Shown here piece by piece: positions 9,236-18,948 of a DNA stretch of 64,000 nucleotides. Each line of letters starts with the position of its first letter. Within the stretch, counting starts at the first letter, position 1. The stretch comes from Shewanella subflava (GTDB taxonomy: Bacteria > Pseudomonadota > Gammaproteobacteria > Enterobacterales > Shewanellaceae): contig NZ_JAPDMX010000033.1 in assembly GCF_025971955.1 (NCBI RefSeq), positions 124,001 through 188,000 of the forward strand, in the 5' to 3' direction. Below the pieces are notes generated by a model. The model had not been told where the DNA came from. It saw nothing but the letters and a program-made list of their open reading frames with translations, and ran no database searches. The translations under genes and the position numbers were made by a program.

Positions 9236-9607
9236 CTAAACTCGTAAACTTTGCTCGCGATGACCATCGACTAATTTTACCTGAGCACTTGTTGCTAATA
9301 TATTGGCTCGGGCAATCATTTGGCTTGCAATACCTTGATTACGATATTTCGGCATAACGTACGCATCTTCAAAATACCATACAGGCTGTAACATTAATGA
9401 CGAAAAAGACGGGTAAAGTTGAATAAAACCGAGAATATTTTCGCTTTCAGATGCGACAAAAATAATTGAATCATTTTCAGACAATCGTTGACTTAAAAAA
9501 GTGTAACATCCATTAATGTCACTAGGGTGATCGCAGGATTGACGGTAATGATCAAAAAGATGACTTAGAGGCTGTAAATCAGTATCGGCAGCAAGACGTA
9601 TGTGCAT
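9236..9607 (-). CDS. GNAT-family N-acetyltransferase, apparently short at the C-terminus
   Basis: Protein of 123 residues with a GNAT N-terminal half (MHIRLAADTDLQPLSHLFDHYR), the central VASESENILGFIQLYP strand and the acetyl-CoA pyrophosphate loop KYRNQGIASQMI near residue 88-98. Most family members run on for a further 25-40 residues with an Asn/Tyr motif (N..A..LY); here the sequence changes after ATSAQVKLV to a non-family tail and stops. The other frames beyond do not restore the missing part. It may be a truncated, possibly inactive enzyme. Confidence 0.65.
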   Translation of the reverse strand: MHIRLAADTDLQPLSHLFDHYRQSCDHPSDINGCYTFLSQRLSENDSIIFVASESENILGFIQLYPSFSSLMLQPVWYFEDAYVMPKYRNQGIASQMIARANILATSAQVKLVDGHREQSLRV

Positions 9608-9824
9608 ATTTCATCCTTGAATTACGAATTAATTGGCTATTTGTAAAAGCTATACTCACAGCTCAAAAAGACAAGCAGATTAAAACCATGAATTACAAAA
9701 GTTTACATGTAAATAGTACAAATGTCTATTTGTTGTCTATTTGAAAAAAGCAAAGAAAAACCTCTCAATCATGCTCAACATTGGTTAAAATAGTGCTATC
9801 TTCTTTTGTGTCAAAGAGCACCGT

Positions 9825-12800
9825 ATGGCTTCCTTATATTCTCACTTTTCACAACGCCCCCTTTATCAAAAGAGCCTATTTATTGCGTTATGTTGCTATG
9901 CATTATTGTGTCTGATGCTAGGTGTTCTCGCCCCTTATCTTGCACTTAAATATGTCCCTGATCTCATCACCAAGCAAACGGGTCGTAATACTCAAATTGA
10001 AAATATTAGCTTCAATCCCTTTACCTTTGAGCTAATAGTTGACCGCCTATTAATGGCAGAAAAAACGCCTCAAGACACCTTTGTTGGATTTGAGAAACTC
10101 CTTGTTAATCTATCTCCATGGCAATCTTTGGTTAACTTAGATGTCAGTATGCAAACAATTGCCATTAGCAAACCCACAATCAACCTAGCACGAATCACTG
10201 AACAGGAATTTAACTTTTCCGATATTCTTGCATTTATCGAAAAAAATACTGCGCCAGAGACCAACACACCTCAGACTCAAGAAACCGAACTGCCATTTGG
10301 GATCCGTATTGATAAAATAACCATAGAACAAGGTGCAATTTCACTTAGCGACGCAGTGAGTGATAGCCACGTTGTTTATCCCACTATTAATTTAGAATTC
10401 AATCAATTTGATAGTTTAGCCAAAGTGGTTAAGTCAAACGATGACCCACTTGAAAAGCGAAACAACTATAAAATAATTCTTAATGACGAACACAATAGCC
10501 AGCTCACTTTAGCGGGTCAGTTTCAACTTTTCCCATTTACATTAGATATTGATCTTGCACTGGCCGATTTCAATCTTGAAAAGTATTGGCAATTTATTGA
10601 TGAGCACTTTGACATTCAACTCAATCAAGGAAAATTAAATATTGTTAGCCATATTGCATTAACAATCGATCCTGCAATTGAACCCCCGCTACAATTCAAT
10701 TTATCCAAGACAAACATCGATTTGACGGGCATTGTCGCTTCGCACGCAAATGAACGCAAAATTGCCATTGACAAAATTAAGCTCAACAATTTAGACATCA
10801 ATAGCGTGAGCAAACAAATTAACATTGAAAGTTTTGAAACTCACCAAGGTGAAATAGCAATGAAGGTTTCGCCGACTGGTGCTGATTTAATGACCTTATT
10901 AATGCCCAAAAACCTTACTGATTTAGAAACCGACACAACAGATGACAATCTTGAAGAGTCATCTGGCGAAGCCGAGTCTCCTTGGCTTATTAGTTTAAAT
11001 AAAATTAACATGACTGAATATGCAATACACCTGGGTGAATCGGTTGCCAGTGAAAATGTCATTTTATGGCAAATGGATAATATCAACATCGAAACAGGCG
11101 TTATCAAATCCGACTTATCGGTCCCATTAACTTATCAAATGTCAGCTCAAATAAATCAAAGCAGTCTGCTAGATTCATCGGGAACATTTGATTTAGAGAA
11201 TCAATCACTGGATGCTGACTTTAGCTACCAAAATGTGTACTTGCCTAAATTACAGCCTTACATTGAACCCTTTGTAAATATCACCATTGAAGATGGCGTT
11301 TTCAATACTAAAGGTAAACTGAAAATAGATAGTGCCAAGAACTTAATTTACCAAGGTGAAGCTTGGTTAGATTCATTAAACATCAAAGATAATTTACTTA
11401 AACAACCGCTATTGAGCTGGAAGCATATGGCAATCAATTCATTAGAATTTGATCGTCAAAAAAGCCAAATTAATATTGATGAAATGTTATTTGATGAGCT
11501 GTTTTCTAGAATTATCATCTTAGAAGATCGCACCACTAATATCTCACATTTATTAAAGCCTGCTGTCACTCCTGCGCCAACGGATAACAACTCACAATCC
11601 AATGCTGAACTCACGGCAAAACAGCAACAAAAAACTGAAAACGTCAACCTAGACGATGCGAATGCTAACACCGAAAATGTCAGTCCGAGTATTGAAATTA
11701 AGCGTATATCCTTCAAGAATAGTTCAGCATTTTTTGCAGATAATTCATTAACACCTAACTTTTCTTCTGGAATTGAATTACTTAACGGTCACATTAGTCA
11801 GCTATCAACAAATCCTGAAACAATCGCTAAGGTTGATTTAGCGGGTAAGATTGATAAATACGCTCCGGTTACATTAAAAGGAGAGATAAATCCTTTATTA
11901 GCTCAGCCCTATTTAGATTTAAATCTGATCTTTAAAAACGTCGAGTTGACGTCTGTTAACCCTTATTCAGGAACTTATGCTGGTTATTACATAGACAAAG
12001 GTCAAATATCATTAAACCTCACCTATAAGTTAAAAAATAATGCTTTAGTCGGTTCAAACCACGTAGTCATAGATCAATTACAGCTTGGTAAACCCAGTAA
12101 CAGTGATTTAGCAACCAGTTTACCTGTGACATTAGCCGTTGCATTATTACAAGACCGACATGGCGTTATTGATTTAGGCGTTGATGTCGAGGGCGATTTA
12201 AACTCACCCAGTTTTAGTTTTGGTAGCATTATTTGGGGGGCTCTAGGTAATATCATAACAAAAGCCATTACCGCACCATTTAGTTTGCTTGCAAATCTAA
12301 TTGGATCTGACGAACCTATGAATAACGTCAGCTTTGAATACGGTGACAGCTCAATTAGCGATAGCCAAGGAAAGCATTTATTAGCATTAACCGAAGCTTT
12401 AATCGATCGCCCATTACTTATCGTCAATGTTAAGGGTGATATAGACGCCATCAATGATAGCCAAGCACTTGCTGAACAAGCCTTAAAAGTTAAATTGGCC
12501 AAAGCCGCTGCAATCGAAATTGGTGAATTACCAGCAAATTTAACCGCCAGTCAATTCCCAACATCGGGTCCATTAAGCGATGCGCTTTATCAACTGTACA
12601 GTACTGAAATGGGTGCAAATCCAGAAGATGTCAAAGAGAGCATCATGGCAGAAAGCCAAGCAAAGTTACCACAAGAAGAATTAACTGATAATGAAATGAC
12701 AATCCGTTGGCACATTGCTTTGTACAACTTACTTAAAAATTCACAAGTTGTTGATTCTGCAGACTTAGGTATTCTGGCTCAAAAAAGAGCCAAAGCAGTT

Positions 12801-12917
12801 AAATCATTCTTAGTTGACCAAGGTAAGATAGAAAGTCAAAGAATATTCGTGATGGAAAGCCGTATTAATGCCAAACAACAAGCAGCAGAGGTACAACTAG
12901 AACTTCAAGCTAACTAG
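9825..12917 (+). CDS. DUF748 AsmA-like envelope protein
   Basis: Large protein of 1030 residues with one N-terminal membrane anchor (about residues 15-40, LFIALCCYALLCLMLGVL) and a long beta-rich periplasmic region with repeated ISKPTINL-type strands, as in DUF748 proteins of the AsmA/YhdP/TamB-like superfamily that span the periplasm and are linked to lipid transport or outer-membrane homeostasis. A low-complexity acidic linker lies about 545-600 (TDNNSQSNAELTAKQQQK). The C-terminal 190 residues look OmpA-like in outline (LLIVNVKGDIDAINDSQALAEQALKVKLAKA; RAKAVKSFLVDQGKIESQRIFV). Transport role is inference by family. Confidence 0.8.
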   Translation: MASLYSHFSQRPLYQKSLFIALCCYALLCLMLGVLAPYLALKYVPDLITKQTGRNTQIENISFNPFTFELIVDRLLMAEKTPQDTFVGFEKLLVNLSPWQSLVNLDVSMQTIAISKPTINLARITEQEFNFSDILAFIEKNTAPETNTPQTQETELPFGIRIDKITIEQGAISLSDAVSDSHVVYPTINLEFNQFDSLAKVVKSNDDPLEKRNNYKIILNDEHNSQLTLAGQFQLFPFTLDIDLALADFNLEKYWQFIDEHFDIQLNQGKLNIVSHIALTIDPAIEPPLQFNLSKTNIDLTGIVASHANERKIAIDKIKLNNLDINSVSKQINIESFETHQGEIAMKVSPTGADLMTLLMPKNLTDLETDTTDDNLEESSGEAESPWLISLNKINMTEYAIHLGESVASENVILWQMDNINIETGVIKSDLSVPLTYQMSAQINQSSLLDSSGTFDLENQSLDADFSYQNVYLPKLQPYIEPFVNITIEDGVFNTKGKLKIDSAKNLIYQGEAWLDSLNIKDNLLKQPLLSWKHMAINSLEFDRQKSQINIDEMLFDELFSRIIILEDRTTNISHLLKPAVTPAPTDNNSQSNAELTAKQQQKTENVNLDDANANTENVSPSIEIKRISFKNSSAFFADNSLTPNFSSGIELLNGHISQLSTNPETIAKVDLAGKIDKYAPVTLKGEINPLLAQPYLDLNLIFKNVELTSVNPYSGTYAGYYIDKGQISLNLTYKLKNNALVGSNHVVIDQLQLGKPSNSDLATSLPVTLAVALLQDRHGVIDLGVDVEGDLNSPSFSFGSIIWGALGNIITKAITAPFSLLANLIGSDEPMNNVSFEYGDSSISDSQGKHLLALTEALIDRPLLIVNVKGDIDAINDSQALAEQALKVKLAKAAAIEIGELPANLTASQFPTSGPLSDALYQLYSTEMGANPEDVKESIMAESQAKLPQEELTDNEMTIRWHIALYNLLKNSQVVDSADLGILAQKRAKAVKSFLVDQGKIESQRIFVMESRINAKQQAAEVQLELQAN

Positions 12918-13140
12918 GGCGTGTCGATCTTTGTTGAAAAATTATGCAGTAGCCAATGTCCCCTCAGGCAATAACAAATGAACGTCGTTTAGTCTGCTAA
13001 ATAACTGAATTTTGGGCACAATGGCTGAAGAGCCACTGCCCTTCGGGTTAGGGCTTAAATTAGCCATTGCACCGAGTTTAGTTAACGAAAAGGGTTTATG
13101 AATGGCATTAATGATACAGGGATTATTCACCAGTACCTTT
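12918..13140 (-). mobile_element. Possible remnant of a mobile or repeated element with a 62-codon frame
   Basis: Directly after the DUF748 stop the sequence reads AGGGCGTGTCGATCTTTGTT, close to the outer end of dispersed repeat family 1 at 30408 (shared GGGCGTGT, TTTGTTGA and ATGCAGTAG). The rest carries an open frame on the minus strand (12942-13130, 62 codons, starting MNNPCIINAIHKPFSLTKLG) with no recognisable domain. It could be a decayed insertion or an unrelated small gene; the repeat-like end favours the former. No matching second end is visible nearby. Confidence 0.35.
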
Positions 13141-13216
13141 TATCTGAATCAGCAATAAAGTAAAATTACATTTAATTGATATACCAACACTATTTTTACA
13201 CACCAACGAGGTTTTT

Positions 13217-13573
13217 ATGTTTGTAGTACGCTGGATTTTGGGTCGAATTATTCTTTTACTCAATTTTGTTTTTGCCCCGAAGAAGCGCCAACGCTCAGCA
13301 GATGACCAACAACAAGTTGATCTTAAAGCTCAATCATTAAGTCTTTACCAGTACAATGCCTGTCCTTTTTGCGTCAAAGTGCGCCGTGAGATGCGTCGCC
13401 AAAATGTAAATATTAATTTAGTTGATGCCAAGCAAGATAGTAATAAGCAGGAATTAGTCAACGAAGGTGGCAAGCTGCAAGTACCTTGTTTGAAAATTAA
13501 TAATAATGGCAAAGTTGAATGGTTGTATGAATCAAAGGCCATTATGAATTACCTCAATACTGAGTTTGCCTAA
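13217..13573 (+). CDS. Glutaredoxin with N-terminal membrane anchor
   Basis: Protein of 118 residues. Residues 1-21 are hydrophobic (MFVVRWILGRIILLLNFVFA) and followed by basic residues (PKKRQRS), so the protein is probably anchored with the redox domain in the cytoplasm. The domain has the dithiol motif CPFC near residue 51, the cis-proline segment VPCLKI near 94 and a C-terminal helix (LYESKAIMNYLNTEF). It fits glutathione-dependent thiol-disulfide exchange. An ACGAGG ribosome site precedes the ATG. It stands alone. Confidence 0.88.
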   Translation: MFVVRWILGRIILLLNFVFAPKKRQRSADDQQQVDLKAQSLSLYQYNACPFCVKVRREMRRQNVNINLVDAKQDSNKQELVNEGGKLQVPCLKINNNGKVEWLYESKAIMNYLNTEFA

Positions 13574-13689
13574 ATTCATCAATGTGTTAAAAGAAGATTC
13601 ATTATTTTAACCTGTCGTTAAGTTGATATTCACTTTAGCCCCCCCCAACACCAATGGTATTTGTATCGTTGAACTAGAAGGTCATTTCA

Positions 13690-14136
13690 GTGCTTAAAAT
13701 TGTTATCTCAACATCAATACTCCTTTTACTCACAGCTTGCAGTGCAAAAACCATCGATCCGATGGAGTTTGCTGGTCAATTCAAAGATAAATTTAGCACT
13801 GAAATCAAAGGTGATGGCATAAAATTGTTTGTTTATAGTGCAAAATTAGCAACAGCGGCTGACCGCAACATCAATGATGCAACAAATCGACCACCGATTG
13901 ATAGACGCAAACAAGATGCACGCAGTTATGCACAAGAAATGCGTGACAAGCAAGAGTTTCTCGAATTGTGGACACAGCAGGTACAAATTGGATTAGAAAA
14001 AACAATCGCGATGACAGGCTATTGTAAGCAAGGCTTTATCGAATTAAGCCGCTATATTGAACCTGAACGCGGTGAAATTCGTGGTGAATGTAATGATGGA
14101 GCAACGGATGAAGATATCAATACATTTGGACGCTAG
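13690..14136 (+). CDS. Predicted lipoprotein, no known family
   Basis: Protein of 148 residues starting at GTG, with AAGG about 8 bases upstream (13678-13681). The N-terminus is a short signal with lipobox LTACS. The mature part is hydrophilic and rich in charged residues (RRKQDARSYAQEMRDKQEFLELW), with two cysteines (GYCKQGF and GECNDG) that could pair in the periplasm. I recognise no enzyme motif. It is followed by the DUF2986 gene on the same strand with an 86-base gap. Confidence 0.65.
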   Translation: MLKIVISTSILLLLTACSAKTIDPMEFAGQFKDKFSTEIKGDGIKLFVYSAKLATAADRNINDATNRPPIDRRKQDARSYAQEMRDKQEFLELWTQQVQIGLEKTIAMTGYCKQGFIELSRYIEPERGEIRGECNDGATDEDINTFGR

Positions 14137-14222
14137 GGGTTTTAGTCAACATAGGCTAAAATGGCCGCAAGAATTGTTGCGATCGCTTAACGCCGTCGTA
14201 TATCAGCCATTGAAGATGTATT

Positions 14223-14420
14223 ATGAATAAAAAACAGCAGATGATAAAAAAATTGGCCAAGCGTGCCAAAGCGAGACAGAATAAAGTTGTTCCAGACAAC
14301 CCTAGCAGCAAGCCAAAAGAACGCTATATCTCCAAAGCTGAGCGAGCAAAATTAGCATTAGAGCAAGAATTACCAGCTGAAACCGTTATCGAATCCGAAA
14401 CTCCTTCAGCAAAAGAGTGA
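14223..14420 (+). CDS. DUF2986 small basic protein
   Basis: Protein of 65 residues, strongly basic at the N-terminus (MNKKQQMIKKLAKRAKARQNK) with the family-like motif RYISKAERAKLALE and an acidic tail. This matches the DUF2986 group seen in Shewanella and Vibrio, of unknown function; the basic half suggests nucleic-acid or ribosome contact but that is only a guess. A strong bidirectional terminator follows. Confidence 0.7.
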   Translation: MNKKQQMIKKLAKRAKARQNKVVPDNPSSKPKERYISKAERAKLALEQELPAETVIESETPSAKE

Positions 14421-14439
14421 TAAATCGCTTAACACGCAT

Positions 14440-14477
14440 AATAAAAAACGCCAATCAAATGATTGGCGTTTTTTATT
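14440..14477. terminator. Bidirectional intrinsic terminator between the DUF2986 gene and fadR
   Basis: A 17-bp perfect stem (14440-14456 with 14461-14477) with a 4-base loop; the core is ACGCCAATC/GATTGGCGT flanked by A and T tracts on each side, so it can work for both convergent genes. Confidence 0.92.
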
Positions 14478-14556
14478 ATTCAAGCACTCTACTGAAAACA
14501 AGACTGTTGGCGTAAAAAAATGTCGCAGGAACTAGATTTTTTCACCACAATGACGT

Positions 14557-15276
14557 TTAACTATTGTCATGCGCAATTTCTGCTGGCATATCATCACGTA
14601 ATTTCTGCCACATTTTACCACTTTCAATACCGTTTAATCGCATCAATGCTGGTACGGCTTGGTAATTTTTATCGCTAGCAAGCTTTTCTAATTCAACATA
14701 AAAATTAAATGCTAATTTTCGTGCATCTTTGCTTGAAAAATAATAACGCCCTACTCGACTATAAAGGCCTTTAAATCCGTTCAAAATCAAAACATATAAT
14801 GGATTTCCTGAGGCGAAAGCTAACGTATGATGAAGACGATAATCAAAATCAGCATACGCTTCTGCATCATCCGATAATAGATGAACAGTTGATAGAATCT
14901 CTTGCGCTTTTTCAGGGTTATGGCGAAATGATGCTCTAAAATAGATGGTACTAACATTGGCACGAGCAGACATCAACTGGTCAACCAATAAAGGAAAGCC
15001 TTCTGGATTTAAATCTGCAATCGTTTCTAGAATGTTTAATCCTGAGGTTTCCCAAAAATTATTGACCTGTGTTGGCTTGCCATGCTGAATTTTCAACCAA
15101 CCATCACGTGCTAATCGCTGTAACACTTCACGAAGCGTTGTACGGGTAACACCGATAAGTTCTGAAAGCTCACGTTCCGCAGGCAATATTGAACCTGGTG
15201 GAAATTTGTTGTCCCAAATAGAACGAACAATGTACTTCTCTGCAAAACTTGCAGGACCTTTGGCATTGATAATCAT
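14557..15276 (-). CDS. fadR: Fatty-acid metabolism regulator FadR
   Basis: GntR-family regulator of 239 residues. The winged helix covers residues about 8-75 ([54 protein letters not shown]), nearly identical in pattern to E. coli FadR, and the C-terminal domain binds long-chain acyl-CoA, releasing DNA. FadR represses beta-oxidation genes and activates fabA/fabB in enterics; in Shewanella part of that role may be shared with PsrA. nhaB lies divergently next to it, as in enterics and Vibrio. fadD is in the same window at 22216. A possible autoregulatory site lies at 15335-15351. Confidence 0.93.
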   Translation of the reverse strand: MIINAKGPASFAEKYIVRSIWDNKFPPGSILPAERELSELIGVTRTTLREVLQRLARDGWLKIQHGKPTQVNNFWETSGLNILETIADLNPEGFPLLVDQLMSARANVSTIYFRASFRHNPEKAQEILSTVHLLSDDAEAYADFDYRLHHTLAFASGNPLYVLILNGFKGLYSRVGRYYFSSKDARKLAFNFYVELEKLASDKNYQAVPALMRLNGIESGKMWQKLRDDMPAEIAHDNS

Positions 15277-15761
15277 CAGCCTAAATTTCCTATACTTAAC
15301 TTGGCGGTTGTAGCTGACAAGCTACTTGAATTAAAACTGATCATACCAGAGAAGTAGAAAATAAAAACATTTGTTTAATCACAACACATTCGATGGCTAT
15401 TTTGTAACCAGCAAGTAATAAAATAGTCACGAACATTCAACCGTTTTTATGATTTAGCTCAAGCTTTTGAATTACAATTAAGCTTTAATTAAGCTAAACT
15501 AGCCCAAAATTACAGAACCGAATCAAGAATTAATGCCTTACTCGTTACGATAAAGGTATTTAAATCAGTTCATTATGATTTGATTAACCTGACTTGGTCA
15601 CAGCAGATCTCAGTCAAATTAATACCTGTTAATTTAGTGTATTAAGATGTTTAACTGTAGAAAAATAACATTGCGCTGTTGTCAGCTTTACGTTAATCAA
15701 AACCTTAATGATGCTTTATTTGGGCAAAAATTCATAACATAACAATATCGGAGTGGCGAAT
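15277..15761. other. Divergent fadR/nhaB intergenic region
   Basis: 485 bases without a convincing gene. AT-rich, with many TTAATTA-type tracts that may hold promoters for both genes. Apart from the candidate FadR site at 15335-15351 and the nhaB ribosome site CGGAG at 15749-15753, no named element was recognised. Confidence 0.5.
15335..15351. promoter_or_regulatory. Candidate FadR operator
   Basis: AACTGATCATACCAGAG matches the E. coli FadR consensus AACTGGTCNGACCAGTT at about 12 of the 16 specified positions and lies about 60 bases upstream of fadR, where it could mediate autoregulation or act on nhaB. The right-hand half is imperfect, so this is tentative. Confidence 0.4.
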
Positions 15762-17351
15762 ATGCCAGCAACCCAAGCTCAAGCGATGTTTAGTAACTTT
15801 CTAGGTAACTCGCCTAAATGGTACAAACTAGCCATTGTGGCATTTCTTGTAATCAACCCATTATTATTTTTTTATGTCAGCCCTTTTATCGCAGGCTGGG
15901 TATTAGTCGTCGAATTTATTTTCACCTTAGCCATGGCTTTAAAATGTTATCCACTGCAACCGGGGGGATTACTTGCTATTCAAGCCGTGATGATTGGCAT
16001 GACCTCGCCCACCCAAGTGTTACATGAAATTGAAGCCAACCTTGAAGTCTTGTTACTGCTAATTTTTATGGTCGCTGGCATTTATTTCATGAAGCAATTA
16101 TTACTCTTTGCTTTCACTAAAATGATCACTAAGATCCGCTCCAAAATTGTAGTTTCTTTAATGTTTTGCGCAGCATCGGCATTTCTATCCGCTTTTTTAG
16201 ATGCGTTAACGGTGATTGCCGTCATCATTGCTGTCGCTGTTGGTTTTTATTCTATTTACCATAAAGTGGCTTCTGGAAAAGATTTTAGTTCTAATCACGA
16301 TCACACTATCGAAGAAAGTAGCCCTCAATTAAACCATGATGAACTTGAAGATTTCCGTGCATTTTTACGTAATCTCCTGATGCATTCTGGAGTAGGTACA
16401 GCACTAGGTGGTGTTTGTACTATGGTGGGTGAACCTCAAAACTTGATCATTGCGGCTCAAGCTCATTGGAACTTTGGTGAGTTCTTTATTCGTATGGCTC
16501 CTGTGACAATGCCAGTGCTGTTCGCTGGCATATTTACCTGTTTCTTGGTTGAAAAATTTAAATTGTTTGGTTACGGCGCTCAGCTGCCAGAGGCTGTTCA
16601 TCGCATTCTGACCGATTATGCTAATTATGAAGACGAGCATCGCACAAAGCAGGATAAAGCACGATTGATTATTCAAGCGATTGTCGGAGTTTGGTTAATC
16701 GCAGGTTTAGCATTACACCTTGCTTCTGTCGGCTTAATCGGTCTTTCTGTGATTATTTTAACCACAGCGTTTAATGGTATAACAGATGAACATCAAATCG
16801 GTAAAGCATTTGAGGAAGCATTACCATTTACCGCATTGCTCGCAGTGTTTTTTGCGATTGTAGCCGTCATTATCGATCAGCATTTATTCGCCCCCGTCAT
16901 TCAATGGGCTCTCAGTTACCAAGGCAATACCCAATTGGTTATTTTCTATATCGCGAACGGTTTATTATCTATGGTCAGTGATAACGTGTTTGTTGGAACC
17001 GTTTATATTAATGAGGTTAAAGCCGCGTTAATTTCAGGGCAAATTACCCGTGATCAGTTTGATTTATTAGCTGTGGCGATCAACACTGGCACAAACTTAC
17101 CATCTGTTGCCACACCAAATGGACAGGCTGCATTCCTGTTCTTGCTCACTTCTGCATTGGCTCCGCTTATTCGCTTATCCTATGGACGTATGGTTTGGAT
17201 GGCTCTGCCATACACCATAGTGTTATCTATCGTTGGTGTTACCATGATTGAATCAGGATTTTTAGCCGATATGACCACCTACTTCTATGATAATGCTTGG
17301 TTGATACATCACTCAGCTAAAGATATTGGCGGTGCTGTTTCAGGCCATTAA
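15762..17351 (+). CDS. nhaB: Na+/H+ antiporter NhaB
   Basis: Polytopic inner-membrane protein of 529 residues with about 12 hydrophobic segments. Conserved NhaB stretches are clear: [52 protein letters not shown], and [20 protein letters not shown] with [31 protein letters not shown] near the end. It exports Na+ in exchange for protons at neutral to alkaline pH. CGGAG at 15749-15753 is 8 bases before the ATG at 15762, preferred over a GTG at 15753. A terminator follows. Confidence 0.95.
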   Translation: MPATQAQAMFSNFLGNSPKWYKLAIVAFLVINPLLFFYVSPFIAGWVLVVEFIFTLAMALKCYPLQPGGLLAIQAVMIGMTSPTQVLHEIEANLEVLLLLIFMVAGIYFMKQLLLFAFTKMITKIRSKIVVSLMFCAASAFLSAFLDALTVIAVIIAVAVGFYSIYHKVASGKDFSSNHDHTIEESSPQLNHDELEDFRAFLRNLLMHSGVGTALGGVCTMVGEPQNLIIAAQAHWNFGEFFIRMAPVTMPVLFAGIFTCFLVEKFKLFGYGAQLPEAVHRILTDYANYEDEHRTKQDKARLIIQAIVGVWLIAGLALHLASVGLIGLSVIILTTAFNGITDEHQIGKAFEEALPFTALLAVFFAIVAVIIDQHLFAPVIQWALSYQGNTQLVIFYIANGLLSMVSDNVFVGTVYINEVKAALISGQITRDQFDLLAVAINTGTNLPSVATPNGQAAFLFLLTSALAPLIRLSYGRMVWMALPYTIVLSIVGVTMIESGFLADMTTYFYDNAWLIHHSAKDIGGAVSGH

Positions 17352-17420
17352 TATCCGTTAATGGCAATATCTTAGGATAGACAATAATCTAGAAATATTT
17401 TATGGTCTGAGCATAGTTGA

Positions 17421-17447
17421 AACACCCTCTTTATGAGGGTGTTTTTT
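17421..17447 (+). terminator. Intrinsic terminator after nhaB
   Basis: A perfect 9-bp stem AACACCCTC/GAGGGTGTT (17421-17429 with 17435-17443), 5-base loop and a T run, placed between nhaB and dsbB. Confidence 0.88.
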
Positions 17448-17472
17448 ATCTCTCTTTTTGCAGGATAATATT

Positions 17473-17982
17473 TTGACCGCATTACAACATTTTTGTCATC
17501 AGCGTACATCTTGGGCAATATTATTTGCCTCTGGTTTAGCGCTTGAGTTAGCTGCACTGTATTTTCAATACGTATTGAAGTTTGATCCCTGTGTGATGTG
17601 TATCTACATTCGGGTTGCTGTACTTGGGATAATGTTATCGGCTTTAGTCGGGTTGATAATGCCAAAACTTTGGCTGGTTCGTTTGTTGGCGATGATAGGT
17701 TGGCTTGTATCTTCTGTATGGGGCGTCAGGTTGGCTATTGAGCTTAATGAGATGCAAGTAAATCCTTCTCCTTTTTCAACCTGCTCATTTTTCCCGGAGT
17801 TTCCTGATTTCATGCCATTAGATCAGTGGCTGCCACAGGTGTTCTCGCCAACGGGAATGTGTGGTGAATCGGTATGGTCATTTATGTCGATTAGCATGGT
17901 GCAATGGATGATAATCGGATTTGTTGTGTACTGTTTAATCTGGCTTGTCATGGTTTTACCTGCATTGACACCAAAACGCTAA
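17473..17982 (+). CDS. dsbB: Disulfide bond formation protein DsbB
   Basis: Four-helix inner-membrane protein of 169 residues. The first periplasmic cysteine pair is CVMC (near residue 37-40; CVLC in E. coli) and the second is in the loop STCSFFPEFPDFMPLDQWLPQVFSPTGMCGE. DsbB re-oxidises DsbA and passes electrons to quinone. I chose TTG at 17473, preceded by CAGGAT at the right distance; TTG at 17458 would place the start before that ribosome site. The resulting length is close to the 176 of E. coli DsbB. Confidence 0.92.
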   Translation: MTALQHFCHQRTSWAILFASGLALELAALYFQYVLKFDPCVMCIYIRVAVLGIMLSALVGLIMPKLWLVRLLAMIGWLVSSVWGVRLAIELNEMQVNPSPFSTCSFFPEFPDFMPLDQWLPQVFSPTGMCGESVWSFMSISMVQWMIIGFVVYCLIWLVMVLPALTPKR

Positions 17983-18002
17983 CGCTTGCTACCTTATGCC
18001 CA

Positions 18003-18040
18003 AAATACAAAAACAGACCAATTGGTCTGTTTTTGTATTT
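18003..18040. terminator. Bidirectional terminator between dsbB and ycgN
   Basis: A 17-bp perfect stem (18003-18019 with 18024-18040) with loop AATT and A/T flanks, usable for both converging genes. Confidence 0.92.
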
Positions 18041-18054
18041 GATAAAACCGCTAG

Positions 18055-18495
18055 TTAATCAATATCTTGAAGGGGCCATAACACAATATTATCTTCAAGA
18101 TACCTGACTTTCATTTCATTAACTGTTTTAGCCTTAACTGACATACCCGCAAGATGCATAGCCTCTTTTGAACCGGTAATTAATGGGTGCCAACTAGGTA
18201 AATCTCTACCTACAAATAAACGTCGATAGGCACAGCTATCTGGCAGCCAATGCAATTCAGGCAGGTTTTCTAAACTGATTACAGTGCATTCTGGAACGTA
18301 TTTAAATCGCTCTGGATAGCGCCGACATTGGCAACTTTCATCGTCAAGCAGATGACAAGCGGCATTGGTGTAATACAGTTCCTCTGTTTCATCATCAATT
18401 ATTTTATTTAAGCAGCACTTACCACATCCATCACATAGGGACTCCCATTGTTCAGATGTCATATCTTTTAAAGCTGTTGTTTCCCAAAAACGCAT
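18055..18495 (-). CDS. ycgN: YcgN-family (UPF0260) cysteine-rich protein
   Basis: Protein of 146 residues with the YcgN pattern [11 protein letters not shown] near residue 22, then [27 protein letters not shown] and [11 protein letters not shown], a cysteine set typical of a zinc- or iron-binding protein. Conserved [13 protein letters not shown] follows. Function is not established. It sits beside ycgL and the min operon, the same association as in E. coli. Confidence 0.9.
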   Translation of the reverse strand: MRFWETTALKDMTSEQWESLCDGCGKCCLNKIIDDETEELYYTNAACHLLDDESCQCRRYPERFKYVPECTVISLENLPELHWLPDSCAYRRLFVGRDLPSWHPLITGSKEAMHLAGMSVKAKTVNEMKVRYLEDNIVLWPLQDID

Positions 18496-18542
18496 GGCAC
18501 ATTCGTCTCTTAATACCTATCAATAAGTCAGTTGTTTACTAT

Positions 18543-18827
18543 TTACAACTTACTTTCGAAATTGATACTGGCTTTATGTTGTTCGAGTAAGTTTTCATTT
18601 GGGGGAGGAAGTTGTAAATAATACCCCTTGGCTTTTAATTCACTTTTCACTTTTTCGATATCAGCTAATGCTAAAGAGTCCCTTTTGGTTAAAGGCACTA
18701 ACATCACTAATTTTGGCGTACCAAACATGTCCATTAATGGTTGAGGTACGTCATTAAAAACATCACGTTTTTCAACAAAAAGGTAAGTATCTGCCTTGCG
18801 ACTACTTTTATATACTGCACAAATCAT
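18543..18827 (-). CDS. ycgL: YcgL-domain protein
   Basis: Protein of 94 residues that matches the YcgL family throughout: MICAVYKSSRKADTYLFVEKRDVF at the start and LVMLVPLTKRDSLALADIEKVKSELKAKGYYLQLPPP in the middle. The fold is known for the family but its role is not. It is divergent from minC, with the same grouping seen in E. coli; its product may or may not be related to division. Confidence 0.9.
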   Translation of the reverse strand: MICAVYKSSRKADTYLFVEKRDVFNDVPQPLMDMFGTPKLVMLVPLTKRDSLALADIEKVKSELKAKGYYLQLPPPNENLLEQHKASINFESKL

Positions 18828-18948
18828 TTTAGTGTAAATTTCCGCTGGTTGAAACTTGATAGTCCACTACGCACACTATAACATGGTGACCCAATAAAAT
18901 AATTGTAAATCAGATTACAAGCATAAAAATTTGGAGAATAACGACGAG

